A model generated the notes under the pieces. That model searched no databases, was not told the DNA's origin, and saw only the letters and a program-made list of their open reading frames with translations. A program made the translations under genes and the position numbers. Shown in pieces: positions 23,089-31,892 of a stretch of 64,000 nt of DNA (its first letter is position 1; every line of letters begins with the position of its first letter). Source of the stretch: CAZSIA01 sp045126355 (GTDB lineage: Bacteria; Bacillota_I; Bacilli_A; Acholeplasmatales; Anaeroplasmataceae); NCBI GenBank assembly GCA_045126355.1, contig JBGVOE010000126.1:112061-176060 (forward strand), written 5' to 3'.

Positions 23089-25351
23089 AAAATTCGTTTA
23101 ATAGGATTGAGTTTTTTCTTTTAGGGTGAACATATTGAGATTTTTCTACAACACTTCTATTCCCTAAAATTACTAACTTTTCTTTAGCTCTTGTAACAGC
23201 AGTATAAACTAGATTTTTAGTATTCATAATTGTTTCTTTTGAACAAACATAAATACAATTTTTCCAGTCACTTCCTTGTGATTTATGTACTGTAATTGCG
23301 TATCCTAAACGAATATTTTCAATATCAGCACCAACTAAAGCTTTTTCAACTCCATCAAATGTAGCAATAATTGCGTTATCTTCAATATCTGTAATATAAC
23401 CAATTTCGCCATTGATTAGTCCTTTTTCATGATTATTCTTAGTGATAATAATTTTAGAACCTACTTTAAATCTAAAACCATTTTTTTCAATGACTGTTTC
23501 GCCTTCTTTATCTGGCAAATATACTTCTTGAATTGCAATAGATAAAGTTTTAGAATCTAACTTATTATTATTTTCTGTTTCTCTTAATGGTGTAATCATC
23601 ATTGTTTGGTCAATACCAACTTTTGATACAGAAATCATAAAAGTTTTTACACAGTTATGAAGATTCATTTCAAAGTCATCACATAATTCGAACATAGAGA
23701 AATCTATTTTTCTTTCTAAGTTTCTATTTGTAAAACATTCATTTCTGATAGCTTGTGAAATAGAAATAATAGTAGATTCACCTTTTTGTCTATGAATTTC
23801 ATTTAAGTAAGTAGTTGGAACTTTAGATTCAATAGCATCTCTAAAGAAAAATCCAGCACCTACTGGTTCTAATTGTCCAATATCACCTAAGAAAATTACT
23901 CTACAATCATCTTTAATAGCTGAAAGTAAAGAATATGAAACCTTATAATCGTTCATTGAAGTTTCATCACAAACAACAATTTTACAATTCATTTTATTAG
24001 ATGCGTTATAGAAAAATTTTTCTAATTTACCACCATCTGGAACTACTTTTAAAGTAGAGTGAATTGTATTTGCAATTATTTGTTTACGACCGTTACCACC
24101 AATTTGTTTGTTTACTGACTCTGTCATACGTTGAGCTGCTTTACCAGTTGGAGCAACTAAACAAATATCTTCTTCTTTATATCCAATTTCATCTAAGAAA
24201 AATGATAAGATACAAGCAAGAGAACTTGTTTTACCAACACCAGCTCCACCAGTAATGATATGAATTTTGTGATTAACAGCGTCATAAACAGATTGCTTTT
24301 GTTCTTTACCAAGAGTTATTTTTTTATCTTGTTCATATTTTTTAATGAAATCAGCAACTTCATAATTATATGTTTTATTTTCGATAGCTCGTTTACAAAA
24401 ACCTTTTAAAAATTCTTGCATATCATAACTATCTTTAAGATAATATCTGTTATTATTTAGAACAATATGTTCAGTCGCAACAAGTACATTAATTGCATTT
24501 TTAATATCTTTTGCATCAACTTCACCATGTTCATTAAAATAATTTTCTTGAAGAACTTTAAAAATGTTCTTCATTAACTCTTCTTCTGTTAAAAAAACAT
24601 TGCCATCTTCTTCATAACCAACTTTTAAAGCTTCAAAAATGGAAGCAAGAATACGTTGATTTGAATTTATAGAACCATTATTTTTAGCAGCTATCATATC
24701 AGCTTTTCTAAAAGTTATTCCTACAGTATTGATTAATTTATAAGGATTTCTTTCGATTGCATCAACAATTTTTGTGATATCGGGTTCAGATTTCAAAAAT
24801 TTTTGAACATCTTTCAAAGTTAATCCATATTTTCCTAATTTTTCATACGCAGGAGCTAAAGCACCATTTATTTGATGTTTTTTAATGATTTCTTTAATAA
24901 CAGCAGTATGTTTTACTTTTAAGATTCTCTTCAAGTCTTCGATTTCTTCTGCTTCAATTAATTCTATTACGATTTCCTTTGATTTTTTATCTACTTCATT
25001 TTTAGGAATATCATATTTAATTGAAACAAATTTTGTTAAATTTTCATAGGCTTTCTTACCAACTAAATATTTTACATAGTTAATATTTCTTTTTACTTTC
25101 ATGAAATCTAACAACAAAGTGTCAAATTTAAATGAATTTCCATATTGTTGTGTAAACTCATAATGACCAGTCATAGTTACTTCTGCACCAACAAAAACTG
25201 GGAAAGTATTACCAAGACATCTAATATTCTTATTATCTTGTGTAATAATTTCAAAAATAGAATATTGTAAACCATCATTGAAGGAGTAATCACCTTTTTT
25301 GGGTTTCATTATAAATTTAATTCTACCCTTTAACTTTACTGTCTCTTCCAT
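23087..25351 (-). CDS. recD2: RecD2-type SF1B helicase
   Basis: 754 residues, the usual RecD2 length. An N-terminal OB-like part and helix-hairpin-helix-like region precede the motor. Motif I is GGAGVGKTSS, motif II VVCDETSMND, motif III FLGDIGQLEPVG, and motif VI region YAITVHKSQGSDW. RecD2 unwinds DNA 5' to 3' without RecBC and acts in replication-fork repair and recombination. It fits the ERF, RecJ and exonuclease genes in the same window. TATATA-class promoter with 35-nt leader and TAGGAGG, strong 10-bp terminator. Confidence 0.93.
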   Translation of the reverse strand: MEETVKLKGRIKFIMKPKKGDYSFNDGLQYSIFEIITQDNKNIRCLGNTFPVFVGAEVTMTGHYEFTQQYGNSFKFDTLLLDFMKVKRNINYVKYLVGKKAYENLTKFVSIKYDIPKNEVDKKSKEIVIELIEAEEIEDLKRILKVKHTAVIKEIIKKHQINGALAPAYEKLGKYGLTLKDVQKFLKSEPDITKIVDAIERNPYKLINTVGITFRKADMIAAKNNGSINSNQRILASIFEALKVGYEEDGNVFLTEEELMKNIFKVLQENYFNEHGEVDAKDIKNAINVLVATEHIVLNNNRYYLKDSYDMQEFLKGFCKRAIENKTYNYEVADFIKKYEQDKKITLGKEQKQSVYDAVNHKIHIITGGAGVGKTSSLACILSFFLDEIGYKEEDICLVAPTGKAAQRMTESVNKQIGGNGRKQIIANTIHSTLKVVPDGGKLEKFFYNASNKMNCKIVVCDETSMNDYKVSYSLLSAIKDDCRVIFLGDIGQLEPVGAGFFFRDAIESKVPTTYLNEIHRQKGESTIISISQAIRNECFTNRNLERKIDFSMFELCDDFEMNLHNCVKTFMISVSKVGIDQTMMITPLRETENNNKLDSKTLSIAIQEVYLPDKEGETVIEKNGFRFKVGSKIIITKNNHEKGLINGEIGYITDIEDNAIIATFDGVEKALVGADIENIRLGYAITVHKSQGSDWKNCIYVCSKETIMNTKNLVYTAVTRAKEKLVILGNRSVVEKSQYVHPKRKNSILLNEF

Positions 25352-25385
25352 CTTTTCCTCCTAAATTTTAATAAAGTTTTATACT

Positions 25386-25400
25386 TAATATATAGTTTTA
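25386..25400 (-). promoter_or_regulatory. Element promoter motif, TATATA class
   Basis: Minus-strand TAAAACTATATATTA; 35-nt leader to recD2. Confidence 0.72.
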
Positions 25401-25411
25401 GAGTATAAAAA

Positions 25412-25433
25412 AAGAGAGAATACATTCTCTCTT
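25412..25433 (-). terminator. Hairpin terminator of the 25432-26070 operon
   Basis: AAGAGAGAA/TTCTCTCTT, nine pairs. Confidence 0.65.
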
Positions 25434-25848
25434 ACATTAATGAAAGTATCATATCATCAGACGCTTTAACTTTTTTGTTATTGAATTCGAAATCCAAAAT
25501 ATCAAATTCTTCTATTCTTTCGTTACCTTTAATAGCACCGAAAATATTTATTAGCTCAGCATTTTCTAATAATTTTTCAAATTCATCAAAAGTGATTGTT
25601 GTACCAACTTCTTTATTTTCGTCAATAAAATACCAGATATCTTTTGAACTTTGAATTACGCTAATTGAAGTAAATACATAATAATCTTGTTCTTTAATTA
25701 AAGTTTCAGAAACTTGTCCTCTAAAATACATAAAGCCAAATTTTTGACCATTTTTTGTCTTAAAATAAACTTCATGAAAGAAAGCTTCCTTGATTTTTTC
25801 AACCTTTTTCTTAGAATCAAATAATGCTAATTTAACTTTGAAATTCAT
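25432..25848 (-). CDS. Hypothetical protein, 138 aa
   Basis: 138 residues, soluble, beta-rich in appearance, with an N-terminal NFKVKLALFDSKKK and FGFMYFRGQVSE. No promoter motif lies directly upstream, so it is probably transcribed with the small lipoprotein gene 42 nt before it. Its ribosome site is AAGGAGAAA. A perfect 9-bp terminator follows. Unrecognised. Confidence 0.6.
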   Translation of the reverse strand: MNFKVKLALFDSKKKVEKIKEAFFHEVYFKTKNGQKFGFMYFRGQVSETLIKEQDYYVFTSISVIQSSKDIWYFIDENKEVGTTITFDEFEKLLENAELINIFGAIKGNERIEEFDILDFEFNNKKVKASDDMILSLM

Positions 25849-25890
25849 TAATTTTCTCCTTTCTTTAATATTTTATTACAATCTAAAAAA

Positions 25891-26070
25891 TTATTCACAG
25901 TCATAACTACCATCTACTTGAACTTCACAATAATCACCATTTGTTTCAGTATCTGGATTTTTATTGCATGATGTTAAATGTAAAGCACAATATCCAATTA
26001 ATAAAGCTATTAAAAATTTTAAAACATCTCTTATAACTTTTCTTTCTAAATATCTCATGTATTTTCTCAT
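25891..26070 (-). CDS. Small lipoprotein, 59 aa
   Basis: A 59-codon gene from the ATG at 26070 to the TAA at 25891. A basic N-terminus (MRKYMRYLERK) and a hydrophobic stretch lead to the lipobox HLTSC (Cys about residue 35), followed by a short acidic tail with two more cysteines. It should be acylated and exposed outside the membrane. A TATAAT-class motif variant (AAAACCTATAAT) lies 63 nt upstream, and GAGGT precedes the ATG. Small lipoproteins on phages and plasmids sometimes block superinfection. That role is only a possibility here. Confidence 0.6.
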   Translation of the reverse strand: MRKYMRYLERKVIRDVLKFLIALLIGYCALHLTSCNKNPDTETNGDYCEVQVDGSYDCE

Positions 26071-26132
26071 ATATTACCTCATAAATTTCATTTTTAAAAA
26101 TTTTAAAATCGAATTTTTTTATATCTACTTAT

Positions 26133-26146
26133 ATTATAGGTTTTAA
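26133..26146 (-). promoter_or_regulatory. Element promoter motif, TATAAT class with extra C
   Basis: Minus-strand TTAAAACCTATAAT; 63 nt before the small lipoprotein gene. Confidence 0.55.
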
Positions 26147-26170
26147 TTCTTTAAAAAATGGATAAAAATA

Positions 26171-26209
26171 AAAAAAGTGATATTTTTTAACCACTTTTTT
26201 CACTTTTTT
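26171..26209 (-). terminator. Hairpin terminator of the tadA-B-C operon
   Basis: AAAAAGTG pairs with one of two CACTTTTT copies, so alternative stems are possible. Confidence 0.5.
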
Positions 26210-27098
26210 AAAACATTTGTAAGAATAATACTGCTATTGATACGATTAATACCAATATTGGAACTAAAATTTTAGTAGATGCAGCAGCAATTTTCTTCTT
26301 TTTATTTAACTCTAATATTTTCGAAGTATTTTCAGCTTGATTTAAGAAAACGTCAGCAACTGATGTACCTTTTGATAAGTTATCCATAACTGAGTTTACG
26401 AATTCTGCCGCTTCTAATACTTTCATTTTTTTAGTAATATGTTTAAATGCAATAGTATCATCACCAGCATTAATATTTCTAATTTCTAAAACTTCTAACA
26501 TTATTTCCTTTAAAACACCATTTTCTTGTTTGTGTGTAACTTCATGGAAAGCATTAGAGAAGTTTGTACCATTCTTTAATACGAAAGCAACTGTTTGTAA
26601 GAAATAAGGGAATGTATTTCTAAATTCTTTTTCTCTTGCTTGAATTTTTGAAATTAATGAAATATAAGGCATAGCTACAATGACAACTGCAATTAATCCT
26701 GATATTAGTAAATTGCCAATAGCATATTTAAGTATAAAAAATATACCAACACCTAAAAATAAATATTTAATACCATCTAAAATTAAATCTTTAAATGACG
26801 CAGATTTACCAGCACGATAATATAAATCTTGAATTTTTAAAGCAATTTTACTATTATTTAAGACATCATCTAATTTCTTTTTAACTTTAGATTTTTTCTT
26901 AACTTTGATTTCACCTTTTTTATCATATTTGAAATCAGATTCTTTTATATCATTAGTAGGATATAATACATCAAGATACTTTTTTTTGTTTTTTGATTCA
27001 CTTGTGATTACTTTGTAAACAAAGAAAAACGCAAAGAATACCATACAAATAATACCTATTATTAAATATAAGGTTTGTTCACGATACCAATTATCCAT
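26208..27098 (-). CDS. tadC: TadC, Tad pilus inner-membrane platform protein
   Basis: 296 residues. An N-terminal membrane segment, a basic cytoplasmic stretch (KKGEIKVKKKSKVKKK), a pair of central membrane segments, a type II secretion F domain (TFPYFLQTVAFVLKNGTNFS, VAEFVNSV-like helices) and a C-terminal membrane segment follow the TadC layout. Together with TadB it forms the platform turned by the TadA ATPase during pilus extension. It is third in the TadA-TadB-TadC operon, with 9 nt between genes. Confidence 0.88.
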   Translation of the reverse strand: MDNWYREQTLYLIIGIICMVFFAFFFVYKVITSESKNKKKYLDVLYPTNDIKESDFKYDKKGEIKVKKKSKVKKKLDDVLNNSKIALKIQDLYYRAGKSASFKDLILDGIKYLFLGVGIFFILKYAIGNLLISGLIAVVIVAMPYISLISKIQAREKEFRNTFPYFLQTVAFVLKNGTNFSNAFHEVTHKQENGVLKEIMLEVLEIRNINAGDDTIAFKHITKKMKVLEAAEFVNSVMDNLSKGTSVADVFLNQAENTSKILELNKKKKIAAASTKILVPILVLIVSIAVLFLQMF

Positions 27099-27107
27099 AA
27101 CTTAATC

Positions 27108-28061
27108 CTACCCTTCTGCCGTTCCACGCATCATTGATTTATAGAACCAAATACCAAACATATACATAAATGCACTACCAAAAGCTTGTGCATATTGCAT
27201 GCCATTATCAAACATATCTGCATAGAATGTTGGCATAAAGAATTTTATTGCAACAATTAAAGCAAAATATCCATAAACGAATACATTCATCATAATTGTA
27301 TAAATACCAAGTTCTGCATCAATTTCTGCATAAGCAGTTATTTTTCTATTTAAAGAGAATGAAATATCTTCTAAGATATCTTTTAAACCATCTCCACCTT
27401 TTAAAGAATAAAATTGCATGATGATTACAAACATTCCAATTTCTGCAAACATTTTATTTCTAGCGTAGAAATTTTCTAAAGCATCCTTTAAAGAAACGTT
27501 ATTAACTAAATCTTTATTAATATTAGCAAATTCTGTTCTAATTCTTGTACCTATTGTATCTCTTTCTGTAACTTGTTTAATGCTTGCTTGTAAAGTATTA
27601 CCAGCTTCCGCTGCAGTGTACATAACAGAAATCGCAGATGTAAAATCTTTTATATATCTTTTTCTTTTTTTAGTATTAGCATTATCTATTCTATTATAAA
27701 GTAAAGCGAACCATGATAAAGATATTAACAAAGCAAATACTACATCAGATGTTATTAAAAACATAATAACCATTAAAGTAGCATAACCTACTAAGCCCTC
27801 AATGATAACTCTTTTACCACTTCCATAAAAGAAAACATATTCTTTATACATTGCAATTAAGAAGAAATCTTTTTTCATTTTTTTAGGTTTTTTCTCTTTT
27901 TCGGTTACAATTTTTGAAGCATATTTTTCAGGTAAGACTAATTGTTTTTGTCTTAATCTTTCCCTTGCATTATTTCTAATAATTGAAATGAATGATAAGA
28001 TAATAGCTAATGCTAAAACCACCATCATTGCAATGAATATAATTTTTCTTGTTTCATCCAT
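27108..28061 (-). CDS. tadB: TadB, Tad pilus inner-membrane platform protein
   Basis: 317 residues from the ATG at 28061, one base after the TadA stop. An upstream TTG would give a slightly longer form. It has an N-terminal membrane segment, two membrane segments around residues 85-130, a T2SSF domain (SAISVMYTAAEAGNTLQASI, KGGDGLKDILEDISFSLNRK) and two C-terminal membrane segments. This matches TadB, the partner of TadC. Gene order TadA, TadB, TadC is the classic one. Confidence 0.88.
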   Translation of the reverse strand: MDETRKIIFIAMMVVLALAIILSFISIIRNNARERLRQKQLVLPEKYASKIVTEKEKKPKKMKKDFFLIAMYKEYVFFYGSGKRVIIEGLVGYATLMVIMFLITSDVVFALLISLSWFALLYNRIDNANTKKRKRYIKDFTSAISVMYTAAEAGNTLQASIKQVTERDTIGTRIRTEFANINKDLVNNVSLKDALENFYARNKMFAEIGMFVIIMQFYSLKGGDGLKDILEDISFSLNRKITAYAEIDAELGIYTIMMNVFVYGYFALIVAIKFFMPTFYADMFDNGMQYAQAFGSAFMYMFGIWFYKSMMRGTAEG

Positions 28062-28062
28062 A

Positions 28063-29499
28063 TTATTCAACTACCTTCTTTTCAAATAATTTAGCATCAT
28101 AACTCTTATTTTCGAAAGAAGCTTTGCTTAATAAATCTTTTGGAATATATCCAGTATGTTCAAATTTTTTAGTAGTTTTATTAAATTTAAAAATATCTTG
28201 ATAATAAATTTTATCTAAAACTTTTTCTTGTTTTAATTTAGATGCACCATCTGCACCATAACCAACAATATGAGCAATATTAGTAACAACACGTCTTACA
28301 ATATCATTACCATCTTTATCTTTATATACAACTTTTTCAACAACAACGATTAAATCGAAACTACCTGCAAACATTTGTTGTGCTTCTTTTGCAGTAATAA
28401 TATCTGCAGAACCAGCTAGTGTTGCGAAACGAGTACCAGCTTCTGTAGGTGTTTCAGCATGGATTGTTGACATTGTACCTTTATGCCCGGTCATCGCTGC
28501 TTGTAAAACGTCATATGCAACTGAGTCACGAATTTCTCCTAGAATGATTCTATCTGGTGAATTACGAAGTGCATGTTTTACTAACATCGAAGGTGTAACT
28601 GCACCCTTGCCTTCAGAGTTTTTATTTCTTGTTTCCCATCTTTGAGTAAATGGATTATCAATAATTAATTCTAATGAGTCTTCGATAGAAATAATATGTT
28701 CATATTCTTTCTTTTTATCATCTCTTGGAATCTCTGATGTTAAGGCATTAAGTAATGTTGTTTTACCAGAACCAGTTCCACCACAAACTAAAATATTAGC
28801 ACCCCACGAAACTGATGTTTCTAAGAAACGAGCCATTTCTGGTGTCATTGAATGGAACTCAACATATTTATCAAGACCAAATTTATCTTCTTTGAATTTA
28901 CGAATAACGATTTGTGGACCATCTGCTGCAATAGGAGGTAATGTAATTGCAACACGGCTACCATTTTGTAAACGAGCATCGACTAATGGATTTAATTCAT
29001 CCGCTTTTCTGTTAATAGGAGCTAAAATCTTATTAATCATAGATACAACCGCATTATCATTTTTAAATTTAAGAGGTGATTCCCATCTCTTACCATATTG
29101 TTCATAGTAAACATGATTACAACCGATATTCCAAATTTCGGTAATTGTAGGGTCATTAATGTAATCTTGTAAGATACTTAAACCAAAAATATTATTGATA
29201 ATTTGGTCAACGAATAAGTGATAATCATTAGCTTGTTTAAAGAAATATTTATTTTTCTTTAAATATCCTTTAACAAATTTTTCTACTTGTTCTTGGTCTT
29301 CCGGTGAATATTTCATTTTTTGAAACATTACATGAAATTCTTTTTTAAGTTCAGTTTTAATAAGTTCTTCTAATTTATCCTTTTTTTCAATATCATCTGG
29401 ATAAATTTCCTTATCATTATTTTTTTCTATATTTGTGTCTTGTTTGGCATTATAAATATTTTGTTTTTTACCAATATAAGATTTTTCAAAAACCGACAT
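28063..29499 (-). CDS. tadA: TadA/CpaF, Tad pilus secretion ATPase
   Basis: 478 residues from the ATG at 29499, with AAGGAG nine bases before it. Walker A is CGGTGSGKTT, the Asp box region is HIISIEDSLEL, Walker B ILGEIRD, and the His box STIHAETPTEAG. These mark a type II/IV secretion ATPase of the TadA/CpaF branch. It hydrolyses ATP in the cytoplasm to drive assembly of Flp pilin through TadB and TadC. It leads the operon under a TATAAT-class promoter, like the other pilus units. Confidence 0.95.
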   Translation of the reverse strand: MSVFEKSYIGKKQNIYNAKQDTNIEKNNDKEIYPDDIEKKDKLEELIKTELKKEFHVMFQKMKYSPEDQEQVEKFVKGYLKKNKYFFKQANDYHLFVDQIINNIFGLSILQDYINDPTITEIWNIGCNHVYYEQYGKRWESPLKFKNDNAVVSMINKILAPINRKADELNPLVDARLQNGSRVAITLPPIAADGPQIVIRKFKEDKFGLDKYVEFHSMTPEMARFLETSVSWGANILVCGGTGSGKTTLLNALTSEIPRDDKKKEYEHIISIEDSLELIIDNPFTQRWETRNKNSEGKGAVTPSMLVKHALRNSPDRIILGEIRDSVAYDVLQAAMTGHKGTMSTIHAETPTEAGTRFATLAGSADIITAKEAQQMFAGSFDLIVVVEKVVYKDKDGNDIVRRVVTNIAHIVGYGADGASKLKQEKVLDKIYYQDIFKFNKTTKKFEHTGYIPKDLLSKASFENKSYDAKLFEKKVVE

Positions 29500-29534
29500 A
29501 TTCAATATCTCCTTCTTCTAATATATATACTTAA

Positions 29535-29546
29535 ATTATAGTTTTT
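29535..29546 (-). promoter_or_regulatory. Element promoter motif, TATAAT class
   Basis: Minus-strand AAAAACTATAAT; 36 nt before tadA, drives tadA-tadB-tadC. Confidence 0.72.
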
Positions 29547-29567
29547 AAAAAAGAAAAAAGATAAATA

Positions 29568-29798
29568 TTACCCTTTTTCAATTTGATTTTCATTTATAAC
29601 TGAAAAATTGTTTTTTATTTGATTTTTAGATACGAAAGCATAACTAACTCTATCGGAATATTTAAAGATTCTTTGAAGTTTATGTTTACCATTTTCAACT
29701 CCTAAATAAGCCCAAATAGTGGTTTGTCCAATTTTTTTATTTAAAGAACCATTTTGATTATATCCATAAAATGAAATTTTACTTTTTAAATATATCAT
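29568..29798 (-). CDS. Hypothetical protein, 76 aa
   Basis: 76 residues, last of a three-gene operon; its ATG lies two bases after the stop of the gene before it. The first half has strand-like segments with Gly and Tyr (SFYGYNQNGS, TIWAYLGVEN). No export signal. No clear terminator follows before the TadA promoter. Unrecognised. Confidence 0.5.
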   Translation of the reverse strand: MIYLKSKISFYGYNQNGSLNKKIGQTTIWAYLGVENGKHKLQRIFKYSDRVSYAFVSKNQIKNNFSVINENQIEKG

Positions 29799-29800
29799 GA

Positions 29801-30340
29801 TTAAATACCCACTTCTTCATAATTAAATTTAATAAATTTTATAGGAAATCTTAATAATTCTTTTCTAGGATTTTCACTATATCTAATTATTGTATTTGTA
29901 TAATCTAATTTTAAATCTTCAATATTATCGGTTATAAATAATGTTGTAATTTCTCTTTGATTTAATCCTGCTAAGATTTTTTTATAATATGAAGCACTAT
30001 TTGAAAGAATAAAAATAGTATTAGGATTATGTTTTTTATATTTTAAAACTTCATTTAAATAATCTGGAAAATCTTTTTTCAATAATTTATTTGAATAAGA
30101 TAAATAAGTTACTTCTTTAATGGTATTAATATCAGAAATATTAAAATTAAAATATATAGCTTTTTCAACTAATAATTGCCATTTTAATAAATCGGCAGTC
30201 AAATTTTCTTTTTTATTTAATATTTCCAATGAATTTTTATTATATTTCTTTTCAAAGTTTAAAATTTCTTCTACATCTTTATTATATTTTTGATTAATTT
30301 TCATTGTTTTTAATATTTGTGTTTCTAATTTAGATAACAT
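29801..30340 (-). CDS. Hypothetical protein, 179 aa
   Basis: 179 residues from the ATG at 30340; an overlapping GTG nine bases earlier is possible. Helical N-terminal half rich in Lys, Asn and Glu, then alternating strand-like and helical segments (NTIFILSNSASYYKKILAGL, ITTLFITDNIEDLKL) that resemble a Rossmann-like or resolvase-like alpha/beta fold. No family match could be made. It is the middle gene of a three-gene operon next to the TadA unit. Confidence 0.55.
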   Translation of the reverse strand: MLSKLETQILKTMKINQKYNKDVEEILNFEKKYNKNSLEILNKKENLTADLLKWQLLVEKAIYFNFNISDINTIKEVTYLSYSNKLLKKDFPDYLNEVLKYKKHNPNTIFILSNSASYYKKILAGLNQREITTLFITDNIEDLKLDYTNTIIRYSENPRKELLRFPIKFIKFNYEEVGI

Positions 30341-30342
30341 AA

Positions 30343-30678
30343 TTACCACTCTTTCTTAATTGCAAAGATATTGTAAATAAAAACAAATAAAGAAATAATT
30401 AACATAAATACTTGAAAAATGTATTGAAAAGATGTACCAATTTGAAGTTGATGAGTAAAATTATATGCAACCGACATTTTACAAATAAATATAAAGAACA
30501 TACTCGCCTCTCCAATAAACATTAATAATTTTAAATCTTTCACAAATAGAACAGATAAAATCATTAAACATCCAAAAATTACAACCATTTTATAATCTAA
30601 AAATGCTATTCCTGTAGCAAAAAATAAACCTATAATTAAGTTTATGATGTTAAACAAATTTTTTACTGCTTTGTTCAT
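30343..30678 (-). CDS. Four-helix membrane protein, 111 aa
   Basis: 111 residues with about four hydrophobic segments filling most of the sequence and a basic C-terminus (AIKKEW). It leads a three-gene operon just upstream of the TadA-B-C operon. The promoter is the variant AAAACCTATAAT only 20 nt from the ATG, with GAGGTGATG as ribosome site. A link to the pilus is suggested only by location. Confidence 0.55.
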   Translation of the reverse strand: MNKAVKNLFNIINLIIGLFFATGIAFLDYKMVVIFGCLMILSVLFVKDLKLLMFIGEASMFFIFICKMSVAYNFTHQLQIGTSFQYIFQVFMLIISLFVFIYNIFAIKKEW

Positions 30679-30697
30679 TTTTCATCACCTCACTTAT

Positions 30698-30710
30698 ATT
30701 ATAGGTTTTT
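30698..30710 (-). promoter_or_regulatory. Element promoter motif, TATAAT class with extra C
   Basis: Minus-strand AAAAACCTATAAT; 20 nt before the four-TM protein. Confidence 0.58.
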
Positions 30711-30726
30711 AATTTAATTTTTTAGG

Positions 30727-31755
30727 TTAATCATAGAAAAAAGTTGAATGAATTCCCTTTTGTTGAAGAGCTAACCCCTCTTTTAATAAATTTTTAAATG
30801 TTTCATTCCCGGATAATCTTTCTAAAATTTTATCTGAGTTAGAAATTTTGTTAAGTTGTCCATTTTGAGTAGTAATAGCTTTGATTACTGAAATATAATC
30901 ATCTGGTAGTTTAGAGCAGAAATCTCTCATTCTTTTTTCGTAATCTCTTAATATTAAAACTTCTTCACCACTTAAACTATTACTTGCAATAGATTCTCCT
31001 AAAGTTCTACTTCCAACATCAACTTGAGCTTCCATAGACATACCTTGTGGGGAAACATTTTGCATGTCCATTCTCATTTGTCTAAATGCAGCAAGCTTAC
31101 GAGGATTAGAAATATCTCTACCCATGGCTGCAGCAACTGCATAGTCATCATCAATAGAACCACCATTTGCAACTACTTCTTCTTCAGCTTTTTTAAGCAT
31201 TCTAGCTTTGTGCATCGCAGAAGCATTTACAGACACTAAAGAAGAAATATGTTTATTTTCTTTGCAATCTCTTCTAACAATAGTTGTTAAAAAAGTAGTA
31301 AATTGTGTACCTTTTTCTAAATCATAATCCATGATAGCATTAAAGATTGCCATATCGATGATTTGATTCCAGTCATTAGTTTGATTAATTCTATCACTAT
31401 GCAACCAAGCCTTTGCACAGTTGATAGCACACGGTTTATAAGCTTTTAATAAATATTCTATTGCTCTTTTACCTTCATTAATTTTTTCGTTTAATAATTC
31501 AATTATACTTTGATTTTCTTCAGTGTCTTCTGTTTCGCTTTTTAGTTTTTCTGCTTCTTTCATTATTTGAATTTTTTTAAACTGTGCTTGTTCTCTAATC
31601 GGAGTAATTAGTTCCTTTTTTTCTAAATACTCTTGTTCCTTTTCGACATTAGATAAATCGACCACAACTTCTTCATCCCCGTTTAAGTCATCGATATCGA
31701 TTTTATCAATTTTTTTGGATAATGTGTAAATTTCAATTTTATTATCTTTTGTCAT
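30727..31755 (-). CDS. Divergent sigma-70 family factor
   Basis: 342 residues from the ATG at 31755, with AAAGGAG before it. After a charged N-terminus, about residues 105-165 form region 2 (KAWLHSDRINQTNDWNQIID, MDYDLEKGTQFTTFLTTIVR). Region 3-like LVSVNASAMHKARML and DDDYAVAAAMG follow, and a weak region 4-like part surrounds FCSKLPDDYISVI. The end QQKGIHSTFFYD is hydrophobic then acidic, recalling the clamp-binding tail of the T4 late sigma gp55. It is the best candidate to read the AAAACTATA motifs of this window. Its own promoter is the TATAAG variant. Confidence 0.75.
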   Translation of the reverse strand: MTKDNKIEIYTLSKKIDKIDIDDLNGDEEVVVDLSNVEKEQEYLEKKELITPIREQAQFKKIQIMKEAEKLKSETEDTEENQSIIELLNEKINEGKRAIEYLLKAYKPCAINCAKAWLHSDRINQTNDWNQIIDMAIFNAIMDYDLEKGTQFTTFLTTIVRRDCKENKHISSLVSVNASAMHKARMLKKAEEEVVANGGSIDDDYAVAAAMGRDISNPRKLAAFRQMRMDMQNVSPQGMSMEAQVDVGSRTLGESIASNSLSGEEVLILRDYEKRMRDFCSKLPDDYISVIKAITTQNGQLNKISNSDKILERLSGNETFKNLLKEGLALQQKGIHSTFFYD

Positions 31756-31799
31756 CGTTGTACTCCTTTGTTTTTTTAGAATAGAAATTTCCATATATA

Positions 31800-31811
31800 C
31801 TTATAGTTTTT
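31800..31811 (-). promoter_or_regulatory. Element promoter motif, TATAAG variant
   Basis: Minus-strand AAAAACTATAAG; 45 nt before the sigma factor at 30727. Confidence 0.62.
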
Positions 31812-31860
31812 GAATTTGGAAAATCAGGCAAAAAATATAAAAAAGTCGAAAAAAACGAAA

Positions 31861-31885
31861 AAAAGAGAGAAAAAATCTCTCTTTT
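31861..31885 (-). terminator. Hairpin terminator of recJ
   Basis: AAAAGAGAGA/TCTCTCTTTT, ten pairs. Confidence 0.68.
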
Positions 31886-31892
31886 AAAAAAG

